DNA of 17,305 nucleotides from CAKZYD01 sp039026755 (GCA_039026755.1 JBCCLR010000063.1:1-17305); one strand, 5' to 3'; numbered from the stretch's first letter, positions 1 to 8,070 are shown. The notes: generated from the letters alone by a model not told the origin. Numbers and translations are program-made.

Positions 1-1
1 A

Positions 2-250
2 AACCCGCTCGTCCAAGGGTCTCCATTTATTCGGTTCTATGCTGGCTGTCCCCTGGTAATCAAATCACATGCTGTGGGCACGCTGTGCATCAGCGACCGA
101 AAGCCGCGCGACTTTTCTGACGCAGACACAGCAAAGCTGGTCTCCCTCGCGCATACCCTTGAGCGGCTCCTTGGCTCTATTCACGACACACGCCACGTGC
201 TGTCGCAAGTAGAAACCAAGTCGGCACAAGCACTAGCGACCGCGCCATGA
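2..250 (+). CDS. GAF-domain protein, C-terminal fragment (5' end outside window)
   Basis: An open frame enters from the left edge and stops at TGA 248-250. It encodes about 82 residues. The stretch PFIRFYAGCPLV, followed by VGTLCISDRKPRDFSDAD and a leucine-rich helix, is the typical C-terminal half of a GAF sensory domain of the kind found beside histidine kinases and diguanylate cyclases. The last 25 or so residues look like a helical extension with no further domain. The stop codon overlaps the start of the next gene as ATGA, so the two are almost certainly translationally coupled and transcribed together. The natural reading is a small stand-alone GAF sensor paired with the GGDEF-EAL protein. 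The ligand is unknown, and a further N-terminal domain may lie outside the window. Confidence 0.8.
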   Translation, partial: NPLVQGSPFIRFYAGCPLVIKSHAVGTLCISDRKPRDFSDADTAKLVSLAHTLERLLGSIHDTRHVLSQVETKSAQALATAP

Positions 251-2022
251 TTGACGCGGCAGTATTGCGCGCCTGTTTTGACGCGCTTCCTTATGTGGTG
301 TTTGTCAAGAACAGCAAATTCCAGATCATCTATGGCAATGCCGAGTTCCGCGACTTGATCGATGGCGCGGAGTTCTACGGCAAGACCGATGCGGACTTCT
401 TCGATGAGAAAATCGCCACCGCGTATCGTAAAGAAGATGAGCAGGTTTTGCGCGGCAAGCCGGTTTATTGCGATGAACATTTGGGAGACGAAGTTGCAGC
501 GATCGTTAGCAAACTGCCCGTTACCTTTCCAAATGGTGAGCCCGGCATCGTCAGCATTGGCTTAGACCTAGGCCGAAAAAAATATAACAATAAAAAATAC
601 TGGGAACTGCGCAGCGACCGGGATTTGGCAACGTCGGAAGAACGGCTGAAATCGCTGGAAGCCCAACTCTTAAACACCGTGCATCAAAAGCAAGACGCCA
701 TTGCAATGGCAATGACCGACCCAGCAACAGGCCTGCGCAACCGCAATGGCTTGGAAGCGGACCTGATTGCCGCACAACGCCATTTTGATGCCACTGGAAA
801 GCAATTCGCCCTCGCCTTTACCGACCTAGACCACTTTAAGAAAATAAATGACCGCCTTGGCCATGATGTCGGCGATGCAGTACTTAGGGGGCTTTCCCAA
901 CGCTTTTTAAAACTCGATGGTCTGCGTTCTGCTGCGCGTATGGGCGGCGATGAATTTGCGCTGCTGTTCGACGTGGATGAAACCCTTGATGAAGATCAAT
1001 TTCAAACACTGATGAACCGCGTGCAGTCGATGCTGTCACTGCCGATGATCATTGATCGCAAGACCATTCATGCAACAGGCTCGGCTGGCATTGCCGTCTA
1101 CCCGCAACATGGCTGCGACCTGAGCGAACTGAAGAAGAATGCCGATGCAGCCTTGCTCACGGCGAAGGCTGACGGCCGGAGCCGCGTTCAGATTTTCTGC
1201 AATGCAATACGAGACCGATCAAAACGCCGGCGGTTACTGGAAGACGGCCTGCAAAGCGCCATCAAAGAGCGCAGCTTGGATATTGCGTTCCAGCCGATTG
1301 TCTGCAGTCAAACCAAACAGGTCTTGAGCGTTGAAGTCCTAGCCCGGTGGCAACACCCTGAGCTTGGTGCCATTGCGCCAGATGAATTCATTCAAATTGC
1401 CGCCGATTGCGGCCTTCTATCCAAACTTGATCGGGTCATTTTTGATATCGCGTGCGGCCAACTCTCACCCCTCCTCGCAGCCGGCCGGATCCAGCAATTT
1501 TCAGTGAACGTGTCTCCAACGGACCTCACTGACGTTGGCTTCGCCAATGATCTTCTGGGCCGCATAGAGGGCCATGGGCTGACCCCTAAAAACGTGTGTA
1601 TCGAAATTGTCGAGACGGCAAGCATCCATGATTTAAAGGCGGCCAAGTTCAACCTCGATATCTTGCACGACGCTGGTATTTGCATCGCGCTCGATGACTT
1701 TGGCACGGGCTTTTCAAATCTACGGTCTCTCCTTGATCTGCCGCTCGACCGGATCAAAATTGACCGCTCTTTGGTGCGCGATATGGAAACCAACCGCGCA
1801 GTCTTTGACTTGTTCCTTACAATTGTGCAGCTGGCCGGCATTCTAGAAGTGTCAATGGTGGCAGAAGGGTTAGAAACCGACTTTAATGCGCTGATGATCG
1901 CCTCTGCGGGCGTTACGCACCTGCAAGGCTATTATTTTGCCAAGCCAATGTGCATGGACGACCTAGTCGTCTGGCTCACAAACAATGAGGCCATCGCACC
2001 AAAAGCAGAAGACGCCGCGTAG
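247..2022 (+). CDS. PAS-GGDEF-EAL cyclic-di-GMP signalling protein
   Basis: This 591-residue protein appears cytoplasmic; no membrane segment is seen. Residues 1-110 form a PAS-like sensor (FDALPYVVFVKNSKFQIIYGN near the start), 115-155 a probable coiled-coil linker, 158-320 a GGDEF domain and 335-575 an EAL domain. The cyclase signature is intact (RMGGDEFAL, GGDEF at 233-237), with TDLDHFKKIND before it. The RxxD product-inhibition site that usually precedes GGDEF is replaced by DGLR, so allosteric feedback is probably absent. In the EAL domain the signature reads EVL (363-365), which keeps the metal-binding glutamate. SVNVSP, EIVETA, DDFGTG (from 483), IKIDRSL, VAEGLET and LQGYYFAKPM are also present. 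Both cyclase and phosphodiesterase activities are therefore plausible; which dominates cannot be read from sequence. The start overlaps the stop of the GAF gene (ATGA), supporting coupled expression. Confidence 0.93.
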   Translation: MIDAAVLRACFDALPYVVFVKNSKFQIIYGNAEFRDLIDGAEFYGKTDADFFDEKIATAYRKEDEQVLRGKPVYCDEHLGDEVAAIVSKLPVTFPNGEPGIVSIGLDLGRKKYNNKKYWELRSDRDLATSEERLKSLEAQLLNTVHQKQDAIAMAMTDPATGLRNRNGLEADLIAAQRHFDATGKQFALAFTDLDHFKKINDRLGHDVGDAVLRGLSQRFLKLDGLRSAARMGGDEFALLFDVDETLDEDQFQTLMNRVQSMLSLPMIIDRKTIHATGSAGIAVYPQHGCDLSELKKNADAALLTAKADGRSRVQIFCNAIRDRSKRRRLLEDGLQSAIKERSLDIAFQPIVCSQTKQVLSVEVLARWQHPELGAIAPDEFIQIAADCGLLSKLDRVIFDIACGQLSPLLAAGRIQQFSVNVSPTDLTDVGFANDLLGRIEGHGLTPKNVCIEIVETASIHDLKAAKFNLDILHDAGICIALDDFGTGFSNLRSLLDLPLDRIKIDRSLVRDMETNRAVFDLFLTIVQLAGILEVSMVAEGLETDFNALMIASAGVTHLQGYYFAKPMCMDDLVVWLTNNEAIAPKAEDAA

Positions 2023-2063
2023 ACGTAATGTCCAAGCGGCGCCATTCCTTTGTGGTCAGTCAT

Positions 2064-2489
2064 CTAAATATCGGCGCCGCCCCACAGGACTGAATACGCT
2101 TCGCAGTGCACCAGCACGCTTTCATAGTCGGCCACATCAATCCCAGCGGGAATTTCATATTCTTGCACACCGCGATTGGTCTGCAGTTTGCCCAGCTTAA
2201 CCGACCCTATGACCGCGTTTCGGCTGGTTGCTGAACGCACATTTGTTGGCGATAAAAACACCTTCAAATCCGGTCCACGCTTTGCTTTAAAGTCTTCTGA
2301 AAACACCACAAACGTTTTATCACCGCGCTGCACGATGTCGTAGCTGCCTTTGATCGACTTTGATTTTTTGATGAATTTATGTGGGGCGCTGTGCTCTGAT
2401 GCATAGGCTTGCGTTGTTGGTATTGCCGCCGCAGTGATGGCTGATACGGATAAAATGGCTGCGACGGACAGTGTTTTAAAAATGCTCAT
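2064..2489 (-). CDS. Secreted DM13-domain protein
   Basis: This 141-residue exported protein starts MSIFKTLSVAAILSVSAITA and has a signal peptide that is probably cleaved near AYA-SE. I chose this start over an in-frame ATG twelve codons upstream because AGGAG lies seven bases before it (2497-2501) and because the signal peptide then begins at its basic end. The mature part matches the DM13 domain: SYDIVQRGDKTFVVFSEDF, GPDLKVFLSP, a conserved hydrophobic VLVHCEAYSVLWGGADI end with a single cysteine, and the usual length of about 100 residues. DM13 domains have been proposed to act in electron transfer or redox reactions outside the membrane, using that cysteine; the exact role is not established. 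It lies 131 bp downstream of the DUF4139 gene on the same strand and could be co-transcribed with it. Confidence 0.85.
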   Translation of the reverse strand: MSIFKTLSVAAILSVSAITAAAIPTTQAYASEHSAPHKFIKKSKSIKGSYDIVQRGDKTFVVFSEDFKAKRGPDLKVFLSPTNVRSATSRNAVIGSVKLGKLQTNRGVQEYEIPAGIDVADYESVLVHCEAYSVLWGGADI

Positions 2490-2620
2490 AATCTTGCTCC
2501 TGCAAAGCTGTGTTGAGCCGGTCATCCGGCTTGAGCAGGAGCTATAATCGAGATCTTATACCACACGCCAATAACGCCTGTTCACGAGGCGGTGTAGTCT
2601 TTGTGAGCTATAGGGCTGCT

Positions 2621-4015
2621 CTAGCCGACGCGCACTTTAAAGCGCAGCTTGGTCTCACCTTTGGCCTCCACTGGAATGCTGAACATGAGCGTTTGCGCAT
2701 CAATTTCTTCTGCCTCAATGGAAGTATCGCGCAGCTCTGCATTCTCACCAACATACTGCTTCAGCTCCACCGAGACGGCTGTATCCTTGGCGTTTTTGAC
2801 GGTATATTCCATCGTGATGTCGCGGATTTCGCGGATCCGCGTTTTGCTGACTAGCGCATCTGCAGCCTTTTTCGATTGCACAGTCACGTCAAACGCCTTG
2901 CCCATGGTCAGGTCAATCGCATTGCCTTCAGATGTATGGGAAATGGCGTCTTCGCCAATAAATTGAGCGCTGCCGGATTGATCCATACCATAAATGCGCA
3001 CCACACCCTTGGGCAAAGGCATGCCCAAATTATTGGCTTTGTTATTATCGAATTCGAGCGAGACCGACACGTTTTGCGGATCATTCTGCGTGCGGAAAAA
3101 CGTGGAATAATAGGCGTAAGTTTTCGTCACAGGGACTGCGTTAACGGACATGAATGTGACTTGCTTTGTCTGCTTATCAGCAATCGTCGTTGGCTGTGGC
3201 AGCGTATACATATGGTATTCGCCAACCGCTTCAGGCTTCACATTTTCCGCTCTACTTGAGGCGGCAAACTGCATGGCTAAGTTTGAGCGCTGGCGCTTTT
3301 GCACACGTACCCGGTTTACATCGCCTGCAATGAGCTGCGTTTTGGCATCCACATAGGCAACACCGGTCTTGTTCGTGAGCGTGATCAGCCCGGTCAGGTC
3401 AAGCGTCTTTTCATCAGCGGACAGATCACCGACATAATCAGCCGACCAGCCAATGCCCTTGGTCAGGTAGGCCAGCTCGATCTTCTGATCGCCAGGCTTT
3501 GCATCCGCATATTGCATGGACAGCGTCGGCTCGGCGCGCAGATTGGGCGGGATGTTTTTAAACACGATACGCCCTGGGAAGTCGTTTTGAATGACCTCGA
3601 TTTGATTGCCAACCTTAAGCACAGCTGCGCCCCCATTATTGGCCAAAACCACGGCATCGCGCACTTCTAAATCGCCGTCATCTTCTGTCCGATACAGCAA
3701 CACCTCCTGCCCCACCGCTTTGTTGAGCAACGCTTGCGGGCTTAACAGGTCGAAATCGAAATTCTGCTCAACGACGTACATGTTGCCTGAGAGGGCGGCG
3801 GTTTGCGGCATGATCTTGGTGGAGACACCCTCAAAGGCCAGCGTGCCGCGACTGGCTTTGACATTTACAAACCGGCTATCGCGCACCAGTGCTAAGCCGT
3901 CGTTATAAATGGTGATGGCGAGCGCATCGCGTGTTTCTGGCGTGATTAAAGTTTCAGCCTGAACAGCTGAAATCGCTGACGATGCAATGGCTGCAGCGTA
4001 AATAAATGACCGCAT
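2621..4015 (-). CDS. Secreted DUF4139 domain-containing protein
   Basis: This 464-residue protein has a clear signal peptide (MRSFIYAAAIASSAISAVQA-ET). Its features are those of the DUF4139 family: an N-terminal LAITIYNDGLALVRDSR strand, a central stretch ending AYLTKGIGWSADYVGDLSAD, LTNKTGVAYVDAKTQLIAGDVNRV, and a C-terminal immunoglobulin-like beta region (VKNAKDTAVSVELKQYVGENAEL). There are no catalytic motifs, no metal-binding cysteines and no later membrane segment, so it is probably a periplasmic or surface-associated beta-rich protein. The function of the family is unknown. A Shine-Dalgarno sequence (AGGGGG) lies four bases before the ATG. It sits 65 bp downstream of ssb on the same strand, with inverted repeats in the gap, and is followed by the DM13 gene. 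The family assignment is firm; any physiological role is open. Confidence 0.88.
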   Translation of the reverse strand: MRSFIYAAAIASSAISAVQAETLITPETRDALAITIYNDGLALVRDSRFVNVKASRGTLAFEGVSTKIMPQTAALSGNMYVVEQNFDFDLLSPQALLNKAVGQEVLLYRTEDDGDLEVRDAVVLANNGGAAVLKVGNQIEVIQNDFPGRIVFKNIPPNLRAEPTLSMQYADAKPGDQKIELAYLTKGIGWSADYVGDLSADEKTLDLTGLITLTNKTGVAYVDAKTQLIAGDVNRVRVQKRQRSNLAMQFAASSRAENVKPEAVGEYHMYTLPQPTTIADKQTKQVTFMSVNAVPVTKTYAYYSTFFRTQNDPQNVSVSLEFDNNKANNLGMPLPKGVVRIYGMDQSGSAQFIGEDAISHTSEGNAIDLTMGKAFDVTVQSKKAADALVSKTRIREIRDITMEYTVKNAKDTAVSVELKQYVGENAELRDTSIEAEEIDAQTLMFSIPVEAKGETKLRFKVRVG

Positions 4016-4036
4016 GGGACCCCCTGCTTAACAATG

Positions 4037-4068
4037 ATGTGGTACACATTTGCCAGCGAACGTGGCAA
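4037..4068. promoter_or_regulatory. Two adjacent inverted repeats between ssb and the DUF4139 gene
   Basis: The 65-bp gap holds ATGTG-GTA-CACAT (4037-4049) and, directly next to it, TTGCCA-N7-TGGCAA (4050-4068). Both arms match perfectly. Neither is followed by a T tract on either strand, so an intrinsic terminator is unlikely. The first ends 21 bases before the DUF4139 start codon and could be an operator. The second could be an RNA hairpin after ssb. Short arms in a small gap can arise by chance. Confidence 0.3.
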
Positions 4069-4080
4069 GATCAAGACAGG

Positions 4081-4563
4081 CTAAAAAGGAATGTCATCAT
4101 CCAGCGGACTCTCTTCAAAGCCGCCACTGGCAGGCTTGGGTGCCGCCGGCTGATAGCCGCCATCGCCGACTTGACCACCAGCGTTATAGCCACCCTCCAT
4201 AGCGCCGTCGCCGCGTCCACCAAGCATGGTGAGTTCGCCGCGGTAGCGCTGCAACACAATCTCGGTCGTGTAGCGGTCTTGGCCGGTCTGATCTTGCCAT
4301 TTGCGCGTTTGAAGCTGGCCTTCAACATAGATATTTGAGCCCTTGCGCAGATAGTTCTGCGCTGTCTTTGCAAGGTTTTCATTGAAAATGACGACCCGGT
4401 GCCATTCGGTTTTTTCGCGCCGCTCTCCAGTGCTCTTATCGCGCCAGCGTTCTGACGTGGCCAAAGACAAGTTGACGACTGGAGAGCCATCATTGAGCGT
4501 TCGTACTTCCGGGTCTGCCCCTAAGTTTCCCACCAGAATTACTTTATTTACGCTGCCAGCCAT
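4081..4563 (-). CDS. ssb: Single-stranded DNA-binding protein
   Basis: This 160-residue SSB protects single-stranded DNA in replication, recombination and repair, and recruits partner enzymes through its tail. Residues 1-112 are the OB fold, starting MAGSVNKVILVGNLGADPEVR. Tryptophans 40 and 54 and Phe60 fall at the numbering known from the E. coli protein, and a third tryptophan is at 89 (88 in E. coli). Residues 113-148 form a Gly/Ala/Pro-rich disordered linker. The last six residues, DDDIPF, are the conserved acidic interaction tip. Length is normal for a proteobacterial SSB. The gene is divergent from uvrA, and a LexA operator lies 18 bp before its start codon, so it should be induced by DNA damage. 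The region just before the ATG has only a weak Shine-Dalgarno sequence. Confidence 0.97.
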   Translation of the reverse strand: MAGSVNKVILVGNLGADPEVRTLNDGSPVVNLSLATSERWRDKSTGERREKTEWHRVVIFNENLAKTAQNYLRKGSNIYVEGQLQTRKWQDQTGQDRYTTEIVLQRYRGELTMLGGRGDGAMEGGYNAGGQVGDGGYQPAAPKPASGGFEESPLDDDIPF

Positions 4564-4580
4564 GCCTCACAGGTCCCTTT

Positions 4581-4595
4581 GTTCATGTCATGTTC
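4581..4595. promoter_or_regulatory. LexA (SOS) box between ssb and uvrA
   Basis: The sequence GTTCATGTCATGTTC is a perfect GTTC-N7-GTTC direct repeat, the LexA operator form known from alphaproteobacteria. It lies 18 bp before the ssb ATG and 165 bp before the uvrA ATG. It also overlaps the expected start point of the predicted ssb promoter, so bound repressor would block ssb transcription directly. Divergent ssb-uvrA pairs sharing a LexA box are known in proteobacteria. Control of uvrA from the same site is likely but depends on where its promoter lies. Confidence 0.85.
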
Positions 4596-4598
4596 GGT

Positions 4599-4627
4599 AG
4601 ATTAGACGCAGCGATGTCTGGGCGCAA
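4599..4627 (-). promoter_or_regulatory. Predicted ssb promoter
   Basis: Reading the minus strand, a -35-like TTGCGC (4622-4627) is followed after 17 bases by a -10-like TAATCT (4599-4604). This places the transcription start at about 4592, inside the LexA box, as expected of a repressed SOS promoter. The hexamers are only moderately close to consensus; the geometry with the operator is the main support. Confidence 0.5.
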
Positions 4628-4759
4628 CAGAGGGTTACCACGGGGCTGTGGAGAACATCTCTAAAAAACGTGGCATTGACCCCGAATGCGACTGCCCGTC
4701 CCTTGACCTAGGCGCGGTTGTCGCCACTTTGAAAGAGGAGCAATTGCCAGGTCGAACCT

Positions 4760-7651
4760 ATGCTGACACACATCCGCGTCCGCGGCGCGCGTGAACACAA
4801 TTTGCAAGATGTAAATGTCGATATTCCGCGCGATAAGTTAGTCGTCATTACGGGCCTGTCCGGATCGGGGAAATCCTCGCTCGCATTCGATACAATTTAT
4901 GCCGAAGGCCAGCGCCGATATGTGGAGAGCTTGTCGGCCTATGCGCGGCAGTTCCTAGAAATGCAGCAAAAGCCAGACGTAGACCTCATCGAAGGTCTGA
5001 GCCCGGCGATTTCTATTGAACAAAAGACCACCAGTCGCAACCCACGCTCTACCGTTGGTACAGTCACTGAGATCTACGATTACATGCGGCTTTTGTGGGC
5101 ACGCGTCGGCATTCCCTATTCGCCGGCGACAGGCCTGCCCATTGAAAGCCAGACCATCAGCCAGATGGTCGACATCATCATGGCGCAGCCGGAAAAGACC
5201 CGGTTTTACATCCTTGCGCCCATCGTAAGAGGCCGGAAAGGCGAATACCGCAAAGAATTTGCTGAGCTTATGAAGCAGGGCTTCCAGCGCGTAAAAGTCG
5301 ATGGCGAATTTTATGAAATCGCCGAAGCGCCGACGCTGGATAAAAAATTCAAGCATAACATTGATGTGGTGGTGGACCGCATCGCAGTGCGCGACGGCTT
5401 AGAAGCCCGGCTTGCGGATAGCCTTGAGACCGCCTTGCGCCTGGCCGATGGCATTGCGTTTGCAGAGTTTGCCGACAATGGCGAACGGCTGACGTTTTCG
5501 GAAAAATTCGCCTGCCCGGAATCAGGCTTTACCATCGAAGAGATTGAGCCGAGGCTATTTAGCTTCAACAATCCCTTTGGCGCCTGCCCAGCCTGCGATG
5601 GGCTCGGCACCTCAATGTTTTTTGACCCAGACCTGGTCGTCCCAGATACCACGAAATCACTGAACAAAGGCGCGCTTGCACCCTGGTCGAAAAGCCAGGC
5701 ACCTTACTACATGCAGACGTTGCAAGCACTGGCAAAGCACTACGCGTTTTCCCTCACCGTGCCTTGGGACGACCTACCCACGACAGTGAAAAACGTCCTG
5801 CTGCATGGCTCAGGTGATGAGGTCATCACCTTCGTCTATGCAGATGGTAAGCGCAAATATGAGGTGGAGCGGCCCTTTGAAGGCGTTGTCGGCAACATTG
5901 CACGGCGCTACCGCGAAACCGATTCCATGATGATCCGCGAGGAGTTGAGCCGCTATCAAACCAGCGCACCCTGCCTGGACTGCCACGGCGAGCGGCTTCG
6001 CCCAGAGGCTCTGGCCGTAAAACTGGGCGCTGATAAAAAAACCATCTCACAGGTGACCGCCAAATCGGTTGCTGATGCGCTGGCTTGGTTTAAGGACCTG
6101 CCCGCCAGCCTAAGCGATACGCAAAATGAAATCGCCGAGCGCATTTTAAAGGAGATCGTTGAGCGGCTCGGCTTTCTCAACAATGTCGGCCTTGACTACC
6201 TCAATCTAAATCGCAGTTCTGGCACGCTTTCAGGCGGCGAAAGCCAGCGCATTCGCCTGGCCAGCCAAATCGGTTCGGGCCTTACAGGCGTGCTCTATGT
6301 GCTTGATGAACCCAGCATTGGGCTGCATCAGCGCGATAATGACCGGCTGCTCAAAACACTGAAAAACCTGCGCGATATGGGCAACACAGTCCTGGTTGTT
6401 GAGCATGATGAAGATGCTGTGCGCGAGGCGGACTATGTGATTGACATGGGCCCTTATGCCGGTGTGCATGGCGGTACAGTTGTTGCCAGCGGCACACCAG
6501 CAGAGATTATTTCAACCAAGTCATCACTGACCGGTGATTATCTGTCAGGCCGGCGCTGGGTGCCGATCCCCGCTGAGCGGCGCCAAGCAAAAGGCAAAAA
6601 AGGCCGCGCCAAAGGTCAATGGCTCACCTTAAAAGGCGCGCGCGAGAATAATTTGAAAAACGTGAGCGGTTCGATACCACTAGGGACGCTCACTTGCATT
6701 ACCGGCGTATCGGGTTCGGGCAAGTCGACCTTCACGCTCGATACGCTTTATAATGCTGTTGCACGGCGGCTTAATAACGCGCGCGGCGTGCCCGGCGAGC
6801 ATGATGAAGTGACTGGCCTGGAATATTTAGATAAGGTTGTGGACATTGACCAAAGCCCGATCGGCCGGACACCGCGCTCAAACCCGGCCACCTACACTGG
6901 CGCGTTCACGCCAATCCGGGATTGGTTTTCCCAGCTGCCCGAAGCGCAGGCCCGCGGCTATAAGCCGGGGCGCTTCAGCTTCAATGTAAAAGGCGGCCGC
7001 TGCGAAGCATGCCAAGGCGATGGCGTGCTTAAAATTGAGATGCACTTCTTGCCGGATGTGTATGTGACGTGCGACGTGTGTCATGGCCAGCGCTATAATC
7101 GAGAAACGCTTGATATTCGCTTTAAAGGCAAATCGATCGCCGACGTTCTTGATATGACGGTTGAAGATGGAGTGCAGTTTTTCAAAGCTGTCCCAGCCAT
7201 CCGTGATAAGCTTGCCATGCTCGAAAAAGTGGGGCTGGGATATATCAAAGTGGGCCAGCAAGCGACCACCCTGTCCGGCGGTGAAGCGCAGCGCGTAAAG
7301 CTCGCAAAAGAGCTGGCACGGCGCTCTACTGGGCAAACGCTATACATCTTAGACGAGCCCACCACTGGCCTGCATTTTGAAGACGTGCGCAAGCTCCTTG
7401 AAGTGCTGCAAGCGCTGGTGGATCAAGGCAACACCGTGGTGGTTATTGAACACAATTTGGAAGTCATTAAAGCTGCTGATTGGATCTTAGATCTTGGGCC
7501 TGGCGGCGGTGATAAAGGCGGGGAAATCATCGCCAGCGGCACGCCTGAGAGCGTTGCGGCAACCAACGGCAGTTTCACCGGCCAATACCTCAAACCCATC
7601 CTTGCCAAAGATGCCGAGCGGGCCGCGTCGCAGCGCCAAGCCGCAGAATAG
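4760..7651 (+). CDS. uvrA: UvrABC excinuclease ATPase subunit A
   Basis: This 963-residue UvrA is the damage-recognition ATPase of nucleotide excision repair; as a dimer it loads UvrB on lesions. It has two ABC modules: Walker A GLSGSGKSS with K38 and signature LSGGE at 490-494, then Walker A GVSGSGKST with K655 and signature LSGGE at 838-842. Each module has its LDEP Walker B. The insertion zinc module near the second Walker A is complete (C748, C751, C771, C774). The first zinc site has C252, C276 and C279, but the expected partner at 255 is serine (CPESG). I recall such a CPxSG form from other alphaproteobacteria, so it is probably not damage. The start agrees with the usual MLTHIRVRGAREHNL beginning, and a weak AGGT precedes it. 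The gene is divergent from ssb and near a LexA box; a DCC protein gene follows 29 bp later. Confidence 0.98.
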   Translation: MLTHIRVRGAREHNLQDVNVDIPRDKLVVITGLSGSGKSSLAFDTIYAEGQRRYVESLSAYARQFLEMQQKPDVDLIEGLSPAISIEQKTTSRNPRSTVGTVTEIYDYMRLLWARVGIPYSPATGLPIESQTISQMVDIIMAQPEKTRFYILAPIVRGRKGEYRKEFAELMKQGFQRVKVDGEFYEIAEAPTLDKKFKHNIDVVVDRIAVRDGLEARLADSLETALRLADGIAFAEFADNGERLTFSEKFACPESGFTIEEIEPRLFSFNNPFGACPACDGLGTSMFFDPDLVVPDTTKSLNKGALAPWSKSQAPYYMQTLQALAKHYAFSLTVPWDDLPTTVKNVLLHGSGDEVITFVYADGKRKYEVERPFEGVVGNIARRYRETDSMMIREELSRYQTSAPCLDCHGERLRPEALAVKLGADKKTISQVTAKSVADALAWFKDLPASLSDTQNEIAERILKEIVERLGFLNNVGLDYLNLNRSSGTLSGGESQRIRLASQIGSGLTGVLYVLDEPSIGLHQRDNDRLLKTLKNLRDMGNTVLVVEHDEDAVREADYVIDMGPYAGVHGGTVVASGTPAEIISTKSSLTGDYLSGRRWVPIPAERRQAKGKKGRAKGQWLTLKGARENNLKNVSGSIPLGTLTCITGVSGSGKSTFTLDTLYNAVARRLNNARGVPGEHDEVTGLEYLDKVVDIDQSPIGRTPRSNPATYTGAFTPIRDWFSQLPEAQARGYKPGRFSFNVKGGRCEACQGDGVLKIEMHFLPDVYVTCDVCHGQRYNRETLDIRFKGKSIADVLDMTVEDGVQFFKAVPAIRDKLAMLEKVGLGYIKVGQQATTLSGGEAQRVKLAKELARRSTGQTLYILDEPTTGLHFEDVRKLLEVLQALVDQGNTVVVIEHNLEVIKAADWILDLGPGGGDKGGEIIASGTPESVAATNGSFTGQYLKPILAKDAERAASQRQAAE

Positions 7652-7680
7652 ACCGCCGAAGATGCAATGAATGCGCAACC

Positions 7681-8070
7681 ATGAACGACGCCGAAGAGAC
7701 GGATGGCCTTAAAGTCTACTACAATTCCGCCTGCCCAGTTTGCGCTGCGGGAATTGACCGCCAGCGGCGCCAAATGGCGCGGGAGAAACCGGCAAAATCC
7801 GTTACGTGGATAGACATTGCCGACGATCCGGATGCTGTGACGGATCTAGGCGCAAACATTGATGCAGTTCGGCACAGTCTGCACGTGGTCAGCGGCGATG
7901 CGCTCCATGTTGGCGCTGACGCTTTTGTAAAACTCGCGCAAGCAACGCCCAGCCAAGCTTGGCTTTCCAGGATTTTTGGGAGCCGCTTGCTTAAACCGCT
8001 GAGCCACTTTTTCTATGATCGGTTTGCGGATTTTTTATTCTCGTGGAACATGCGTAAAGGTCGGTGGTAA
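7681..8070 (+). CDS. DCC family (DUF393) thiol-disulfide oxidoreductase-like protein
   Basis: This 129-residue protein belongs to the DCC/DUF393 family, small thioredoxin-related proteins of uncertain role. The defining motif is near the N terminus: VYYNSACPVCAAGI, with the redox pair C18-x-x-C21 after a short beta strand. The middle gives TWIDIADDPDAV and GADAFVKLAQ, and the end has the usual aromatic and basic RFADFLFSWNMRKGRW. No signal peptide or membrane segment is evident, so a cytoplasmic location is likely. The gene begins 29 bp after uvrA with a poor ribosome-binding site, so it probably depends on the uvrA transcript. A redox role is inferred only from the CxxC motif and the family name. 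Confidence 0.82.
   Translation: MNDAEETDGLKVYYNSACPVCAAGIDRQRRQMAREKPAKSVTWIDIADDPDAVTDLGANIDAVRHSLHVVSGDALHVGADAFVKLAQATPSQAWLSRIFGSRLLKPLSHFFYDRFADFLFSWNMRKGRW

Noticed and set aside
1392..1841. Minus-strand frame (149 codons) opposite the EAL domain
   Set aside because: It is antisense to conserved EAL motifs and has no start signal or known family.
2490..2525. Earlier in-frame ATG for the DM13 protein
   Set aside because: The AGGAG site serves the inner ATG, and the extension would sit before the signal peptide.
2516..2531. AGCCGG-TCAT-CCGGCT hairpin as a terminator of the DUF4139 gene
   Set aside because: The stem is only six base pairs and no T tract follows on either strand.
4071..4493. 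Minus-strand frame (140 codons) overlapping ssb in another frame
   Set aside because: The ssb frame is unmistakable, with its tryptophans and acidic tip; this frame encodes a basic, Arg-rich shadow.
4676..4731. TTGACC motifs (4676, 4703) as -35 boxes of uvrA
   Set aside because: No acceptable -10 hexamer lies 16-18 bases downstream of either.
6878..7336. Minus-strand frame (152 codons) opposite uvrA
   Set aside because: It lies over the conserved second ABC module of uvrA and shows no protein-like features of its own.
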